Positions 21,855 to 35,888 of a DNA stretch of 64,000 nucleotides are shown here, in pieces. Below the pieces are notes generated by a model. The model made no database searches. It worked only from the letters and a program-made list of their open reading frames with translations, and was not told the origin of the DNA. The first letter of the stretch is position 1. Every line of letters starts with the position of its first letter. Source of the stretch: an uncultured Pelagibacteraceae bacterium (GTDB lineage Bacteria; Pseudomonadota; Alphaproteobacteria; Pelagibacterales; Pelagibacteraceae); NCBI GenBank assembly GCA_902589725.1, contig CACITU010000005.1, positions 1 to 64,000 of the forward strand, given 5' to 3'. The position numbers and the translations under genes were made by a program.

Positions 21855-21883
21855 TTGACATAATAAATAAGTTCTAGTAAAAA
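21855..21883 (+). promoter_or_regulatory. Putative sigma70 promoter for the SAM-II/metX transcript
   Basis: TTGACA (21855-21860), 17-nt spacer, TAAAAA (21878-21883). Predicted TSS falls at the start of the riboswitch. Confidence 0.55.
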
Positions 21884-21887
21884 AATT

Positions 21888-21941
21888 ATGCGCTGATTTA
21901 ACTGAATTGCGAGCGCTTAAAAAAAACCGCTAAAATAGTTT
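21888..21941 (+). promoter_or_regulatory. SAM-II riboswitch (metX leader)
   Basis: GCGCTGATTTAACTGAATTGCGAGCGCTTAAAAAAAACCGCTAAAATAGTT follows the SAM-II pattern: P1 GCGCU/AGCGC, conserved GCUGAUUUAAC...UUGCnAGCGC...GCUAAA, and a pseudoknot option AACU/AGUU. Directly upstream of metX. Confidence 0.93.
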
Positions 21942-21971
21942 TTTTTCTCACAATTCGAAACAGCTAAAACT

Positions 21972-23087
21972 ATGAATACTGAGAAAAACATTAAAACTTT
22001 AATTGTAAAGAAACCACTAAAATTAGACTGTGGAAAGACCATAAGAGATTTTCCTGTAGCCTATGAAACTTACGGTTCACTTAATTCAAAAAAAGATAAT
22101 GCAATATTAGTTTTTCATGCTCTAACAGGAGATCAATTTGTAACCGGAATAAACCCTGTTACTAACAAAGAGGGTTGGTGGAGTTATGCAGTAGGTCCTG
22201 ATAAGGCTATCGATACAAATAAATATTTTGTTATTTGCTCTAACGTAATTGGTGGATGTATGGGATCATACGGACCAAGTCATAAAGATCCTGATCAAAA
22301 AATTTTTGGAACAAATTTTCCAGTTATTACAATTAATGATATGGTAAATGCTCAATATAATTTACTCGATCATTTTGGTATAGATAAATTATTTTCTATA
22401 ACTGGAGGTTCAATGGGAGGTATGCAGGTCCTTCAGTTTATCAGCAACTTTCCTGATAAATCTAAAACAGTGATACCAATAGCAACTACATCCAGTCATT
22501 CAGCACAAAATATTGCTTTTAACGAACTAGGCAGACAAGCTATTACAGCCGATAGTAACTGGAAAGAGGGGAACTATACATCAAACGATACTAATCCTGG
22601 AAAGGGATTAGCTGTAGCTAGAATGGCAGCACATATAACTTATTTATCTAAAAAAGGTTTGCAGGAAAAATTTGGAAGAAAGTTACAAGAAAGAGAAGAT
22701 CTTAAATTTGGATTTGATGCTGATTTTCAAATAGAAAGTTATTTGAGATATCAGGGCTCAGTATTCGTAGATAGATTTGATGCAAATAGTTATCTTTATA
22801 TAACAAGAGCTATGGATTATTTTGATTTAGCTAAGCAATTCAATGGTAATCTTTCAGAAGCATTTAAAAATACAAAAGCGAAATTTTTTATAATTTCATT
22901 TACTTCAGATTGGCTTTATCCAACCCAAGAAAACAAAGATATTGTGATTGCTTTAAACTCAATAGGATCAAATGTCGGATTTGTAGAAATTGAGTCAGAT
23001 AAAGGTCACGACTCCTTTTTACTAGACGTTCCTGATTTCTTAAGTGCACTTAAAAACTTTTTAGATAAATCTTACGAAGAAAATTAA
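21972..23087 (+). CDS. metX: Homoserine O-acetyltransferase
   Basis: NAILVFHALTGDQFV, GGSMGGMQVLQF, SDKGHDSFLLD. Confidence 0.95.
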   Translation: MNTEKNIKTLIVKKPLKLDCGKTIRDFPVAYETYGSLNSKKDNAILVFHALTGDQFVTGINPVTNKEGWWSYAVGPDKAIDTNKYFVICSNVIGGCMGSYGPSHKDPDQKIFGTNFPVITINDMVNAQYNLLDHFGIDKLFSITGGSMGGMQVLQFISNFPDKSKTVIPIATTSSHSAQNIAFNELGRQAITADSNWKEGNYTSNDTNPGKGLAVARMAAHITYLSKKGLQEKFGRKLQEREDLKFGFDADFQIESYLRYQGSVFVDRFDANSYLYITRAMDYFDLAKQFNGNLSEAFKNTKAKFFIISFTSDWLYPTQENKDIVIALNSIGSNVGFVEIESDKGHDSFLLDVPDFLSALKNFLDKSYEEN

Positions 23088-23089
23088 TT

Positions 23090-23686
23090 ATGAAAAATGA
23101 ATTTCAGGTAATAGCAGATTTAATTGAAAAAGATAAGAAAGTCTTAGATGTAGGTTGTGCTGATGGAACTTTGATGAAATTTTTGAAGGATAATAAAAAC
23201 ATAAATATAAGAGGATTAGAAATTTCAAAAGAAAAAGTGCAAGAATGCATTGCAAAAGGTTTAACAGTAATTGAAGGAAATGCTGAAAAAGATTTAAAGC
23301 AATTTCCAGACAAATCATTTGATTATGTTGTTTTAAGTCAAACCCTACAAGCTTTTCTTAATCCTGAATTAGTTTTAGATGAACTTTTAAGAGTTGGAAA
23401 AAAAGCAATAGTTACAATTCCTAATTTTGGATACTGGAAAGTAAGATTTCACTTATTATTAAAAGGCACAATGCCAATCACTAAAACATTGCCAGATGAA
23501 TGGTATAACACACCAAATTTACATATGTGTACAATCAAAGATTTTTTTCACTTTGTAAAGTCAAAAGATATAAAGATTTTTAAATCACTCGCTTTAAATA
23601 ATCTTAATTCATCAATAATAAGTGAGAGTAATTTAGGGGTTAAAAATTTGTTTGCAGATCTAGGTATATTTTTGATAGAAAAATAA
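23090..23686 (+). CDS. metW: Methionine biosynthesis protein MetW
   Basis: KVLDVGCADGTLMKFL, VVLSQTLQAFLNPELVLDELLRVGKKAIVTIPNFGYWKVR. Directly after metX. Confidence 0.95.
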   Translation: MKNEFQVIADLIEKDKKVLDVGCADGTLMKFLKDNKNINIRGLEISKEKVQECIAKGLTVIEGNAEKDLKQFPDKSFDYVVLSQTLQAFLNPELVLDELLRVGKKAIVTIPNFGYWKVRFHLLLKGTMPITKTLPDEWYNTPNLHMCTIKDFFHFVKSKDIKIFKSLALNNLNSSIISESNLGVKNLFADLGIFLIEK

Positions 23687-23687
23687 A

Positions 23688-24407
23688 ATGCGTATCGAAA
23701 TTATACCTTGTCTTCAAGACAACTACAGCTATTTAATAATAGACGAAAGTAACAAATTTGCGTGTGTTGTAGATCCCAGTGAGTCTGAACCAATAATAAA
23801 TTTTCTAAAAAATAAAAATATAAAATTAAAATATATTCTTAATACTCATCATCATTATGATCATATCGGAGGAAACCAAGAATTAAAAAAAAAATATGGG
23901 TCAGTTGTTGTGGGTTTTAAAGGAGACTCAAAAAGAATACCTGGGATAGACGTATTGTTAGAAAACAATCAAATATGGAAAGCTGAAAACTTTGAAGCTA
24001 AAATTATGCATATACCTGGACACACATCAGGCCATATTTGTTTTAATTTTTTTAAAGAAAAATTAGTTTTTACTGGAGATACACTTTTCTCACTTGGCTG
24101 TGGAAGAATATTTGAAGGCTCTTATGAAGAAATGTTTGAGTCTTTGAACAAAATTAAATTATTACCAAAAGAGACAAAAATTTATTGTGGTCATGAATAC
24201 ACTCTTAATAATGCAAAATTTTGTAAAAAATATGATTCTGAAAACAAAGATTTACAAAAAAAAATAGAAAAAATAGAAAAATTAAGAGAAAATGGAATTC
24301 CTACCATACCCTCAACTTTAAAAGAAGAATTGGATTGCAATATATTTTTAAGAGCAAAAGATCTAAAAACCTTTTCAAAATTAAGAGATTTTAAGGATAA
24401 TTTCTAA
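23688..24407 (+). CDS. gloB: Hydroxyacylglutathione hydrolase (glyoxalase II)
   Basis: THHHYDHIGGN, HIPGHTSGHICF, FTGDTLFSLGCGRIFEG, YCGHEYT. Confidence 0.95.
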   Translation: MRIEIIPCLQDNYSYLIIDESNKFACVVDPSESEPIINFLKNKNIKLKYILNTHHHYDHIGGNQELKKKYGSVVVGFKGDSKRIPGIDVLLENNQIWKAENFEAKIMHIPGHTSGHICFNFFKEKLVFTGDTLFSLGCGRIFEGSYEEMFESLNKIKLLPKETKIYCGHEYTLNNAKFCKKYDSENKDLQKKIEKIEKLRENGIPTIPSTLKEELDCNIFLRAKDLKTFSKLRDFKDNF

Positions 24408-24417
24408 TTAATTCGGC

Positions 24418-24445
24418 TTGACTAAAGGCTGACTACAACTATATT
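24418..24445 (+). promoter_or_regulatory. Putative sigma70 promoter for rplU-rpmA-obg
   Basis: TTGACT (24418-24423), 16-nt spacer, TATATT (24440-24445), 26 nt before rplU. Confidence 0.6.
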
Positions 24446-24471
24446 GCGGTAACTTTAAATTAAACCATACA

Positions 24472-24870
24472 ATGTCATACGCAGTAATAAAAACAGGTGG
24501 AAAACAGTATAAAGTAAAATCTGGAGAAATTCTAAAGATTGAAAAACTACCAGATTCTAAACCTGAGACTAAGATAGAGTTTAGTGAAATTTTGGCATAC
24601 GGTGATGACAAATCAATTGAAATTGGAACTCCAAATGTTGAGGGTGCAAAAGTAGAAGCTAATTTAATTAAAAATAGTAAAAATAGAACTATTTTAATTT
24701 TTAAAAAAAGAAGACGACAAAATTCAAGAAGAAAAAATGGGCATAGACAAGAATATTCTATGATAAGAATTAACAAAATTTTTTCAAAAGATGGTAAAGT
24801 GTTATCAGAAGCTGAAAAAATTTCTAAAACTTCAAAAAAAGAAGAAGTTAAGGAAGCAGTAAGCAAATAA
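24472..24870 (+). CDS. rplU: 50S ribosomal protein L21
   Basis: MSYAVIKTGGKQYKVKSGEILKIEKL; next to L27. Confidence 0.97.
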   Translation: MSYAVIKTGGKQYKVKSGEILKIEKLPDSKPETKIEFSEILAYGDDKSIEIGTPNVEGAKVEANLIKNSKNRTILIFKKRRRQNSRRKNGHRQEYSMIRINKIFSKDGKVLSEAEKISKTSKKEEVKEAVSK

Positions 24871-24884
24871 TTATTAGGTAGATT

Positions 24885-25139
24885 ATGGCAACAAAAAAAG
24901 CAGGTGGATCATCACGAAATGGACGAGATAGTGCCGGTAGAAGACTTGGTGTAAAAAAGTATGGTGGTGAAACAGTAATTCCTGGAAACATAATTGTTAG
25001 ACAAAGAGGAACTAAGATTTTTCCAGGTGAAAATGTTGGTATGGGTAAAGATCATTCAATATTTTCAGTTGTTAAAGGAAAAGTTGTATTCAAAAAATCT
25101 AAATCAGATAGAACTTTCGTTTCTGTAAAGCCCAATTAA
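24885..25139 (+). CDS. rpmA: 50S ribosomal protein L27
   Basis: [29 protein letters not shown]. Confidence 0.98.
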   Translation: MATKKAGGSSRNGRDSAGRRLGVKKYGGETVIPGNIIVRQRGTKIFPGENVGMGKDHSIFSVVKGKVVFKKSKSDRTFVSVKPN

Positions 25140-25155
25140 TAGTACAACCAATTAA

Positions 25156-27250
<2,095 letters not shown>

Positions 27251-28501
27251 ATGATTAAATATATGAATTTAATTGGAAGAAAAGCTCGAAAAGCTAGTGA
27301 GTATAAAATTACAACTAAGGTAAAAAATAAAGTTTTAAATGATTATGCGAAATTAATTAAGAATAAAAAAAAATTTATTATTAATCAAAATTCAAAAGAT
27401 ATTGATTTCGCAAGAAAAAAAGGGTTAAAGGAAAACTTAATCAAAAGACTTCATTTAAATGAAGATAAATTAAATGGAATTATAAATTCTATTTTAAAAA
27501 TAGTTAAACTAAGAGACCCTATAGACAAAACTTTAGACAAATGGAAAAGACCAAATGGTTTGAATATAAAAAGAGTATCAATACCAATTGGAATAATTGG
27601 GGTTATTTATGAAAGTAGACCAAATGTAACTTCAGATGTTGCTAGTCTTTGTTTTAAATCCGGAAATGTAGTGATTTTAAAAGGAGGCTCTGAAGCTATA
27701 AATTCTAATAAAGCTTTAGCTAAGTTGTTTAGAAAAGCACTTAAAAAAAATAAAGTTGATGAAAACTTTATACAGTTTATCGATTCAAAACAAAGGAGGC
27801 TTGTAGATATTATGCTTTCTAAGATGAAGAAATATATCGATGTCATCATACCTCGTGGTGGAAAAAATTTAGTTAAAAAAGTTTTAGAATTGTCCAAAGT
27901 ACCTATAATTGGGCACCTAGAGGGACTTTGTCATACTTATATAGATAAAGATGCAGAATTGAAAATGGCTAAAGAAGTTGTCTATAACGCTAAATTAAGA
28001 AATACAAGTATATGCGGTGCAACTGAAACTATTCTTATACATAAAAATATAGTCAAAAAATTTAGTAATACTATTTTGCAGGAACTTGAAAATAGTGGTT
28101 GTAAAATAATTGGCGATAAGATTTTGAAGAATTATTACAAAGGTCAAGTTTATCCTGCAAAAGAAAAAGATTGGTCAACTGAATATTTATCATCAATTGT
28201 ATCCGTTAAAATTGTTAAAAATTCCGAAGAGGCAATTAAGCATATTAACAAATATGGAACTATGCACACTGACTCCATAATTACAAAAAATAAAAAGACA
28301 GCAAAATATTTCTTAAAAAATGTTAAAAGCTCAATTGCAATGCATAATACCTCGACTCAATTTGCTGATGGTGGTGAATTTGGATTTGGTGGAGAAGTTG
28401 GAATTTCTACTAATACTCTACCACCAAGAGGTCCTGTAGGTTTAAATCAATTGATTTCATATAAATATGAAATCACTAGTAATGGTAGAATAAGAAATTA
28501 A
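27251..28501 (+). CDS. proA: Gamma-glutamyl phosphate reductase
   Basis: IGIIGVIYESRPNVTSDVASLCFKSGNVVILKGGSEA; NTSICGATETIL. Confidence 0.97.
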   Translation: MIKYMNLIGRKARKASEYKITTKVKNKVLNDYAKLIKNKKKFIINQNSKDIDFARKKGLKENLIKRLHLNEDKLNGIINSILKIVKLRDPIDKTLDKWKRPNGLNIKRVSIPIGIIGVIYESRPNVTSDVASLCFKSGNVVILKGGSEAINSNKALAKLFRKALKKNKVDENFIQFIDSKQRRLVDIMLSKMKKYIDVIIPRGGKNLVKKVLELSKVPIIGHLEGLCHTYIDKDAELKMAKEVVYNAKLRNTSICGATETILIHKNIVKKFSNTILQELENSGCKIIGDKILKNYYKGQVYPAKEKDWSTEYLSSIVSVKIVKNSEEAIKHINKYGTMHTDSIITKNKKTAKYFLKNVKSSIAMHNTSTQFADGGEFGFGGEVGISTNTLPPRGPVGLNQLISYKYEITSNGRIRN

Positions 28502-28502
28502 A

Positions 28503-29024
28503 TTGAATAACACAAAAATAAAAATTGGTGTATTGGGTGGATCATTTGATCCCGCTCATAAAGGACACTTAGCAATTTCGAAAGAAGCAAAGAAACGATT
28601 CAAACTCAAAAAGGTTATTTGGGCAATTACAAAAAAAAATCCATTTAAAAAAGATAGCAAAACTTCAATTGCTCAAAGAATTAAATATTGTAAAAAAATA
28701 ATTGGTACAAATTCATTTATTAAGATCAAATTTTATGAAAAAATTATTAAATCAAATAAAACTATAAATTTAATCAATTATTTAAAAAAAAATAAAAGCA
28801 TTGAAATTTATTTTTTAATGGGTGCCGACAACCTTATTAATTTTCATAAATGGTATAAATATAAAATAATTTTAAAAAAATGTAATATTCTAGTTTTTGA
28901 CAGGCATGGATATAAAAAAAATTCTTTAAAATCAAAGACATTTAAGCAAATGGGTAAGGCCAATCTAGAGTTTATTGAGTTTAATAAAGTCAACATTTCA
29001 TCTTCTCAATTAAGAAAAATTTGA
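28503..29024 (+). CDS. nadD: Nicotinate-nucleotide adenylyltransferase
   Basis: GVLGGSFDPAHKGHLAISKEA; FLMGADNLINFHKW; ISSSQLRK. Confidence 0.94.
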   Translation: MNNTKIKIGVLGGSFDPAHKGHLAISKEAKKRFKLKKVIWAITKKNPFKKDSKTSIAQRIKYCKKIIGTNSFIKIKFYEKIIKSNKTINLINYLKKNKSIEIYFLMGADNLINFHKWYKYKIILKKCNILVFDRHGYKKNSLKSKTFKQMGKANLEFIEFNKVNISSSQLRKI

Positions 29025-29041
29025 TAATCTAAAATCAATCA

Positions 29042-29392
29042 ATGGACAAAATTTCAGATTTAAAAGAAATTGTAATCAGCACACTAGATCTCAATAAAGC
29101 TCAAGACATTGTAACTATTGATCTTAAAGACAAAAGTTCTATGGCTGATTACATGATCATTGCAAGTGGAACTTCATCTAGACATATCCAATCTTTATCT
29201 GAGCAAGTTTTAGAAAAACTAAAAAATAATGGTGTAAAAGATTCTAAAATTGAAGGCAAAGAAAGTGCTGAATGGAAACTTGTTGATGGGATTGATTTGA
29301 TTATTCATATTTTTCATCCAGAAAAAAGAAAGTTTTATGAATTAGAAAAAATTTGGTCAGAGTTAATTCCAAAAGAAAAAGTGATGATATGA
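29042..29392 (+). CDS. rsfS: Ribosomal silencing factor RsfS
   Basis: IDLKDKSSMADYMIIASGTSSRHIQSLSEQV...EWKLVDGIDLIIHIFHPEKRKFYELEKIW. Confidence 0.95.
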   Translation: MDKISDLKEIVISTLDLNKAQDIVTIDLKDKSSMADYMIIASGTSSRHIQSLSEQVLEKLKNNGVKDSKIEGKESAEWKLVDGIDLIIHIFHPEKRKFYELEKIWSELIPKEKVMI

Positions 29393-30528
29393 AAAAAATT
29401 AAAATTTTATTATTGATTTTATTTTCTATTTTTTACTTAAACAAAAACGTTATTTCAGCTGAAATTGATATTTATAAAAAAATTGATCTTTTCGGTGAAG
29501 TTCTAGAAAAGATTAATAAAGAATATGTTGATGATTTTAATCAATCCGACAGTATGGACGCTGCAATCAATGGACTTTTACAATCGTTAGATCCTTATTC
29601 ATCCTACATGTCCCCTAAAATTTTTGAGGAAATGCAAACAGAAACCAGTGGCGAGTTTGGTGGATTAGGAATTGAGGTCAGTATGGAGGCTGGTGTGGTT
29701 AAAGTAATTTCGCCAATAGATGATACACCTGCATCAAGGGCTGGATTAAAAGCTGGTGATTACATAGTCAAAATAAATGATGTTCAAGTTCAAGGAAAAT
29801 CATTAAGTGAAGCTGTTGATTTAATGAGGGGACCTGTGGGTTCCGGTATAGAATTAATAGTAAGACGAAGAGGTGAAAAAAAAGCATTAACATTTAATAT
29901 AATAAGAGAAGTTATTCAGGTTAAATCTGTAAAATCTGAAATTATAAATGAAAACATTGGATACATCAGGCTTACTTCGTTTAACGATAACAGTAGTGAT
30001 CAAATAGAAAAACAAATAAAAAAACTTAAAAAAGATAAAAACGTAAATTCATTTATTTTAGATTTAAGAAATAATCCTGGAGGTCTTTTATCTCAGGCAA
30101 TAAAGATCTCAGATTTTTTTCTAGAAAATGGAGAGATAGTTTCAACAAAAAGCAGAACAAAATCTGAAAATAGAAAATGGTTTGCAAAAAAAGGAGATAT
30201 TACTGACGGAAAAACATTATTGGTTTTGATTAATTATGGCTCAGCATCTGCATCTGAAATTGTTGCTGGAGCTTTAAAGGATCACAAAAGAGCAATTATC
30301 ATTGGTGAAAATAGCTTTGGTAAAGGTTCAGTCCAATCGATTATTCCTTTAAAAAATCGTGGAGCTATAAGATTAACTGTCGCAAAATATTATCTTCCTT
30401 CTGGAAAATCTATCTCTGAAGTAGGTGTTAGACCAGATATAGAAGTAAATGAAGAAGGTGATGATTTTAGAATAAAAACTGATACTGACAATCAATTAAA
30501 CTACGCTATTAAGTTACTTAACGGATAA
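29389..30528 (+). CDS. ctpA: S41-family C-terminal processing peptidase
   Basis: Signal peptide, PDZ domain, catalytic NYGSASASEIVAGALKDHKRAIIIGENSFGKGSVQ. Confidence 0.95.
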   Translation: MKKIKILLLILFSIFYLNKNVISAEIDIYKKIDLFGEVLEKINKEYVDDFNQSDSMDAAINGLLQSLDPYSSYMSPKIFEEMQTETSGEFGGLGIEVSMEAGVVKVISPIDDTPASRAGLKAGDYIVKINDVQVQGKSLSEAVDLMRGPVGSGIELIVRRRGEKKALTFNIIREVIQVKSVKSEIINENIGYIRLTSFNDNSSDQIEKQIKKLKKDKNVNSFILDLRNNPGGLLSQAIKISDFFLENGEIVSTKSRTKSENRKWFAKKGDITDGKTLLVLINYGSASASEIVAGALKDHKRAIIIGENSFGKGSVQSIIPLKNRGAIRLTVAKYYLPSGKSISEVGVRPDIEVNEEGDDFRIKTDTDNQLNYAIKLLNG

Positions 30529-30529
30529 T

Positions 30530-31003
30530 ATGAATAAAAATTTTAAAGATTTACCACTGAGAAGTGGGGTCGGAATAGTATTATTGAATAACCAAAATAA
30601 AGTATTTGTTGCAAAAAGAATAGATAATCCTAAAAATTTTTGGCAAATGCCTCAGGGCGGTGTTGATGAGGGAGAGGATTATTTAAAAGCAGCATTTAGA
30701 GAATTGGAGGAAGAAACAAGTATCAAAAGTGTAGAACTTATAAAGGAACTCGATGGTACATTGACTTATGATTTACCTGATCGATTACTAGGTATTATTT
30801 GGAAAGGTAAGTACAAAGGTCAAAAGCAAAAATGGTTTTTAATGCGATTTATTGGAAATGATAATGAAATAAATATTAATACATCTAATCCAGAGTTTTT
30901 GGATTGGAAGTGGATTGACTTAGATTTAATTACTGATGTTGTAGTTGATTTTAAACATCATGTTTACAAAGAACTTAAAGAAAAAGTTAAAAAATTAATT
31001 TAG
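30530..31003 (+). CDS. rppH: RNA pyrophosphohydrolase (Nudix)
   Basis: FWQMPQGGVDEGEDYLKAAFRELEEETSI, RppH-type Nudix box. Confidence 0.95.
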   Translation: MNKNFKDLPLRSGVGIVLLNNQNKVFVAKRIDNPKNFWQMPQGGVDEGEDYLKAAFRELEEETSIKSVELIKELDGTLTYDLPDRLLGIIWKGKYKGQKQKWFLMRFIGNDNEININTSNPEFLDWKWIDLDLITDVVVDFKHHVYKELKEKVKKLI

Positions 31004-31386
31004 AGATTTTAAAACTTCAACTTTTTTATCTGCTAAATACTTAGATTGATCATTAATATCGGTTTTATTAGCCTCTTCTTCTGCCTCTTTAAGTAAATCT
31101 TGTTGCTTTGATTTATCCATATCCGTAAGATTAAAAATTGTACTTGTTAAAATAGATAAATTATTATTTTTAAACTCAACAATCCCATCTTCAACATAGT
31201 AGTTTTCGTCACCTGATTTTGATAAAATCTTAATTATCCCAGGTTTCAAAAATGAAATAATAGAAATATGATCCTTCAATATTCCCATCTCTCCTTCAAA
31301 AGCAGGGACCACAACTTCTGAAACATCATCTTTTACTAAAAAAGATTTTTCAGGATTTACTATTTCAACTTTAAACTCTTCGCTCA

Positions 31387-31387
<1 letters not shown>
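30995..31387 (-). CDS. atpC: ATP synthase epsilon subunit
   Basis: Syntenic; EVVVPAFEGEMGILKDHISIISFLKPG. Confidence 0.93.
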
Positions 31388-33680
<2,293 letters not shown>

Positions 33681-33686
33681 AAATTA

Positions 33687-35222
33687 TTAAGATTTAAAAT
33701 TTCCTTTTAATTGAGTGACTACCTCAACAAGTAATTTTTCTTTATCTTCCTCAAGTTTTCCTGAAGTTAAAATTGACTCTATAATTTCAGGCTTATCTGA
33801 TTTACATTTTTCAATAATCTTACTCTCAAATTCGGCAACATCTTTTAGATCAATATCATCTAGATAACCTTTTACTCCGCAAAATACTGAAATAACTTGT
33901 TCCGCAACAGTCATAGGTGAATATTGTTTTTGTTTTAAAAGTTCAGTTAATTTAGAGCCTCTATTTAAAAGTTGCTGAGTAGATGCATCTAAATCAGATC
34001 CAAATTGAGCAAAAGCTGCCATTTCTCTGTATTGTGCTAACTCTAGTTTCATTGAACCAGAAACTTTTTTCATCGCTTTAGTTTGAGCTGATGAACCAAC
34101 CCTAGATACTGATAAACCTACATTAATTGCAGGTCTTATTCCCTGGTTAAATAGTTCTGTTTCAAGGAAAATTTGTCCGTCTGTAATTGAAATAACGTTA
34201 GTTGGAATGAACGCAGATACGTCTCCACCTTGTGTTTCAATAATTGGAAGAGCAGTAAGTGATCCACCACCATGTTCATCACTTAATTTTGCAGCTCTCT
34301 CAAGCAATCTGCTATGAAGATAAAATACATCTCCAGGATAAGCCTCACGTCCTGGAGGTCTTCTTAATAGCAATGACATTTGTCTATAAGCAACTGCTTG
34401 TTTAGATAAATCGTCATAAATTATTAACGCGTGCATTCCATTATCTCTAAAATACTCACCCATAGCACAACCTGTATACGGTGCTAAAAATTGTAAAGGA
34501 GCGGAGTCAGATGCAGTAGCAGCAACAATTGTTGTGTACTCCATAGCTCCAGCTTCTTCTAATGTTTTTTGAATTTGTCTTACTGTTGATCTTTTTTGTC
34601 CAACTGCAACATATATACAATACAGTTTTTGTTTTTCATCTCCAGATTCATTGATTTTTTTTTGATTAATAATTGCATCTACTGCAACTGCTGTTTTACC
34701 GGTTTGTCTGTCACCAATAATTAATTCCCTTTGCCCTCTTCCAATTGGGACCAGACTATCAATTGATTTAAGGCCAGTTTGCATTGGTTCACTCACTGAT
34801 TGTCGTGGAATAATACCAGGAGCTTTAACTTCAACCCTGCTTTTTTTAATTCCTTTATCTAATGGTCCTTTTCCATCAATAGGATTTCCTAAACCATCCA
34901 CTACTCTTCCTAATAATTCTTTTCCAACTGGAGTGTCAACAATATTACCAGTCCTTTTTACTACATCACCTTCTTTAACATTTCTATCATCACCAAAAAT
35001 TACAACACCAACATTTTCACTTTCTAAATTTAGAGCCATACCTTTTGAACCATCTGCAAACTCTACCATCTCACCAGCTTGGACATTATCTAAACCATAA
35101 ATCCTAGCAATACCATCCCCAACTGATAAAACTTGACCAACTTCTGTGACTTCTGCTTTATCACCAAAATTTTTAATTTGTTCTTTTAATATTTTTGTAA
35201 CTTCTGAAGGATTTATTTCCAT
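33687..35222 (-). CDS. atpA: ATP synthase alpha subunit
   Basis: [42 protein letters not shown]. Confidence 0.99.
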   Translation of the reverse strand: MEINPSEVTKILKEQIKNFGDKAEVTEVGQVLSVGDGIARIYGLDNVQAGEMVEFADGSKGMALNLESENVGVVIFGDDRNVKEGDVVKRTGNIVDTPVGKELLGRVVDGLGNPIDGKGPLDKGIKKSRVEVKAPGIIPRQSVSEPMQTGLKSIDSLVPIGRGQRELIIGDRQTGKTAVAVDAIINQKKINESGDEKQKLYCIYVAVGQKRSTVRQIQKTLEEAGAMEYTTIVAATASDSAPLQFLAPYTGCAMGEYFRDNGMHALIIYDDLSKQAVAYRQMSLLLRRPPGREAYPGDVFYLHSRLLERAAKLSDEHGGGSLTALPIIETQGGDVSAFIPTNVISITDGQIFLETELFNQGIRPAINVGLSVSRVGSSAQTKAMKKVSGSMKLELAQYREMAAFAQFGSDLDASTQQLLNRGSKLTELLKQKQYSPMTVAEQVISVFCGVKGYLDDIDLKDVAEFESKIIEKCKSDKPEIIESILTSGKLEEDKEKLLVEVVTQLKGNFKS

Positions 35223-35780
35223 TTATGCCTCTATCATTCTATTTTCGATTTGTTGTAATTTATTTTTAATAGAGGTGTCAACCATAGTGCTTCCAACTTG
35301 TACCACCAAACCTCCTATTAAACTTTTGTCATGTTTGTAGTTTAATTTTATTTTTGAGCTAAAATTTTTTGTTAACTCCTCTGTAATTTTTGAAATTTCT
35401 TCATTAGATAATTCTTTTGCTGACTTTAATTCTGCCTTAAGTTCCCCTCTTTTTCTTGAACAAATTTCAATAAAACTTTTAAGGATTCGCTCAATAAAAA
35501 AGAAACGTCTTTTTTGAATTAAGAAACTTAAAAAATTTTTAAATAAAGACTCAAATTTGTTATTTTCTGAGATTGTGTTAATTACTTGTAATAAATCTTC
35601 TTGGCTTGTGGTTGGATCTTTAATCAAACTAGAAAAATCATCACTTTGTTCAATTAAACTAAGAATAGATGAAGACTGATCTTCGATCTGACTTAAAAGG
35701 TTGTTTTCTTCTGAAAGTTCAAAGAGGGCAAGAGAATATCTTTCAGCAGAAGTTATTGAAAATCCGGTGTCCTTACTCAA
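35223..35780 (-). CDS. atpH: ATP synthase delta subunit
   Basis: Syntenic; ERYSLALFELSEENNLL...SLIGGLVVQVGSTMVDTSIKNKLQQI. Confidence 0.95.
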   Translation of the reverse strand: MSKDTGFSITSAERYSLALFELSEENNLLSQIEDQSSSILSLIEQSDDFSSLIKDPTTSQEDLLQVINTISENNKFESLFKNFLSFLIQKRRFFFIERILKSFIEICSRKRGELKAELKSAKELSNEEISKITEELTKNFSSKIKLNYKHDKSLIGGLVVQVGSTMVDTSIKNKLQQIENRMIEA

Positions 35781-35824
35781 CTTGGTTCCTCTGTAATGTT
35801 GATGATTATTTTAAAATCACGCCC

Positions 35825-35853
35825 TGAATAACATATGACCCTAATGTCTTCAA
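35825..35853 (-). promoter_or_regulatory. Putative sigma70 promoter for atpHAGDC
   Basis: On the minus strand TTGAAG (35853-35848), 17-nt spacer, TATTCA (35830-35825). Confidence 0.5.
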
Positions 35854-35888
35854 GTAGCGGATTCGCAAAAAATGCCTCTTTTTTGTAG

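Noticed and set aside
24408-24866. Minus-strand 152-aa ORF opposite rplU
   Set aside because: Complete antisense of ribosomal protein L21; composition typical of a shadow ORF.
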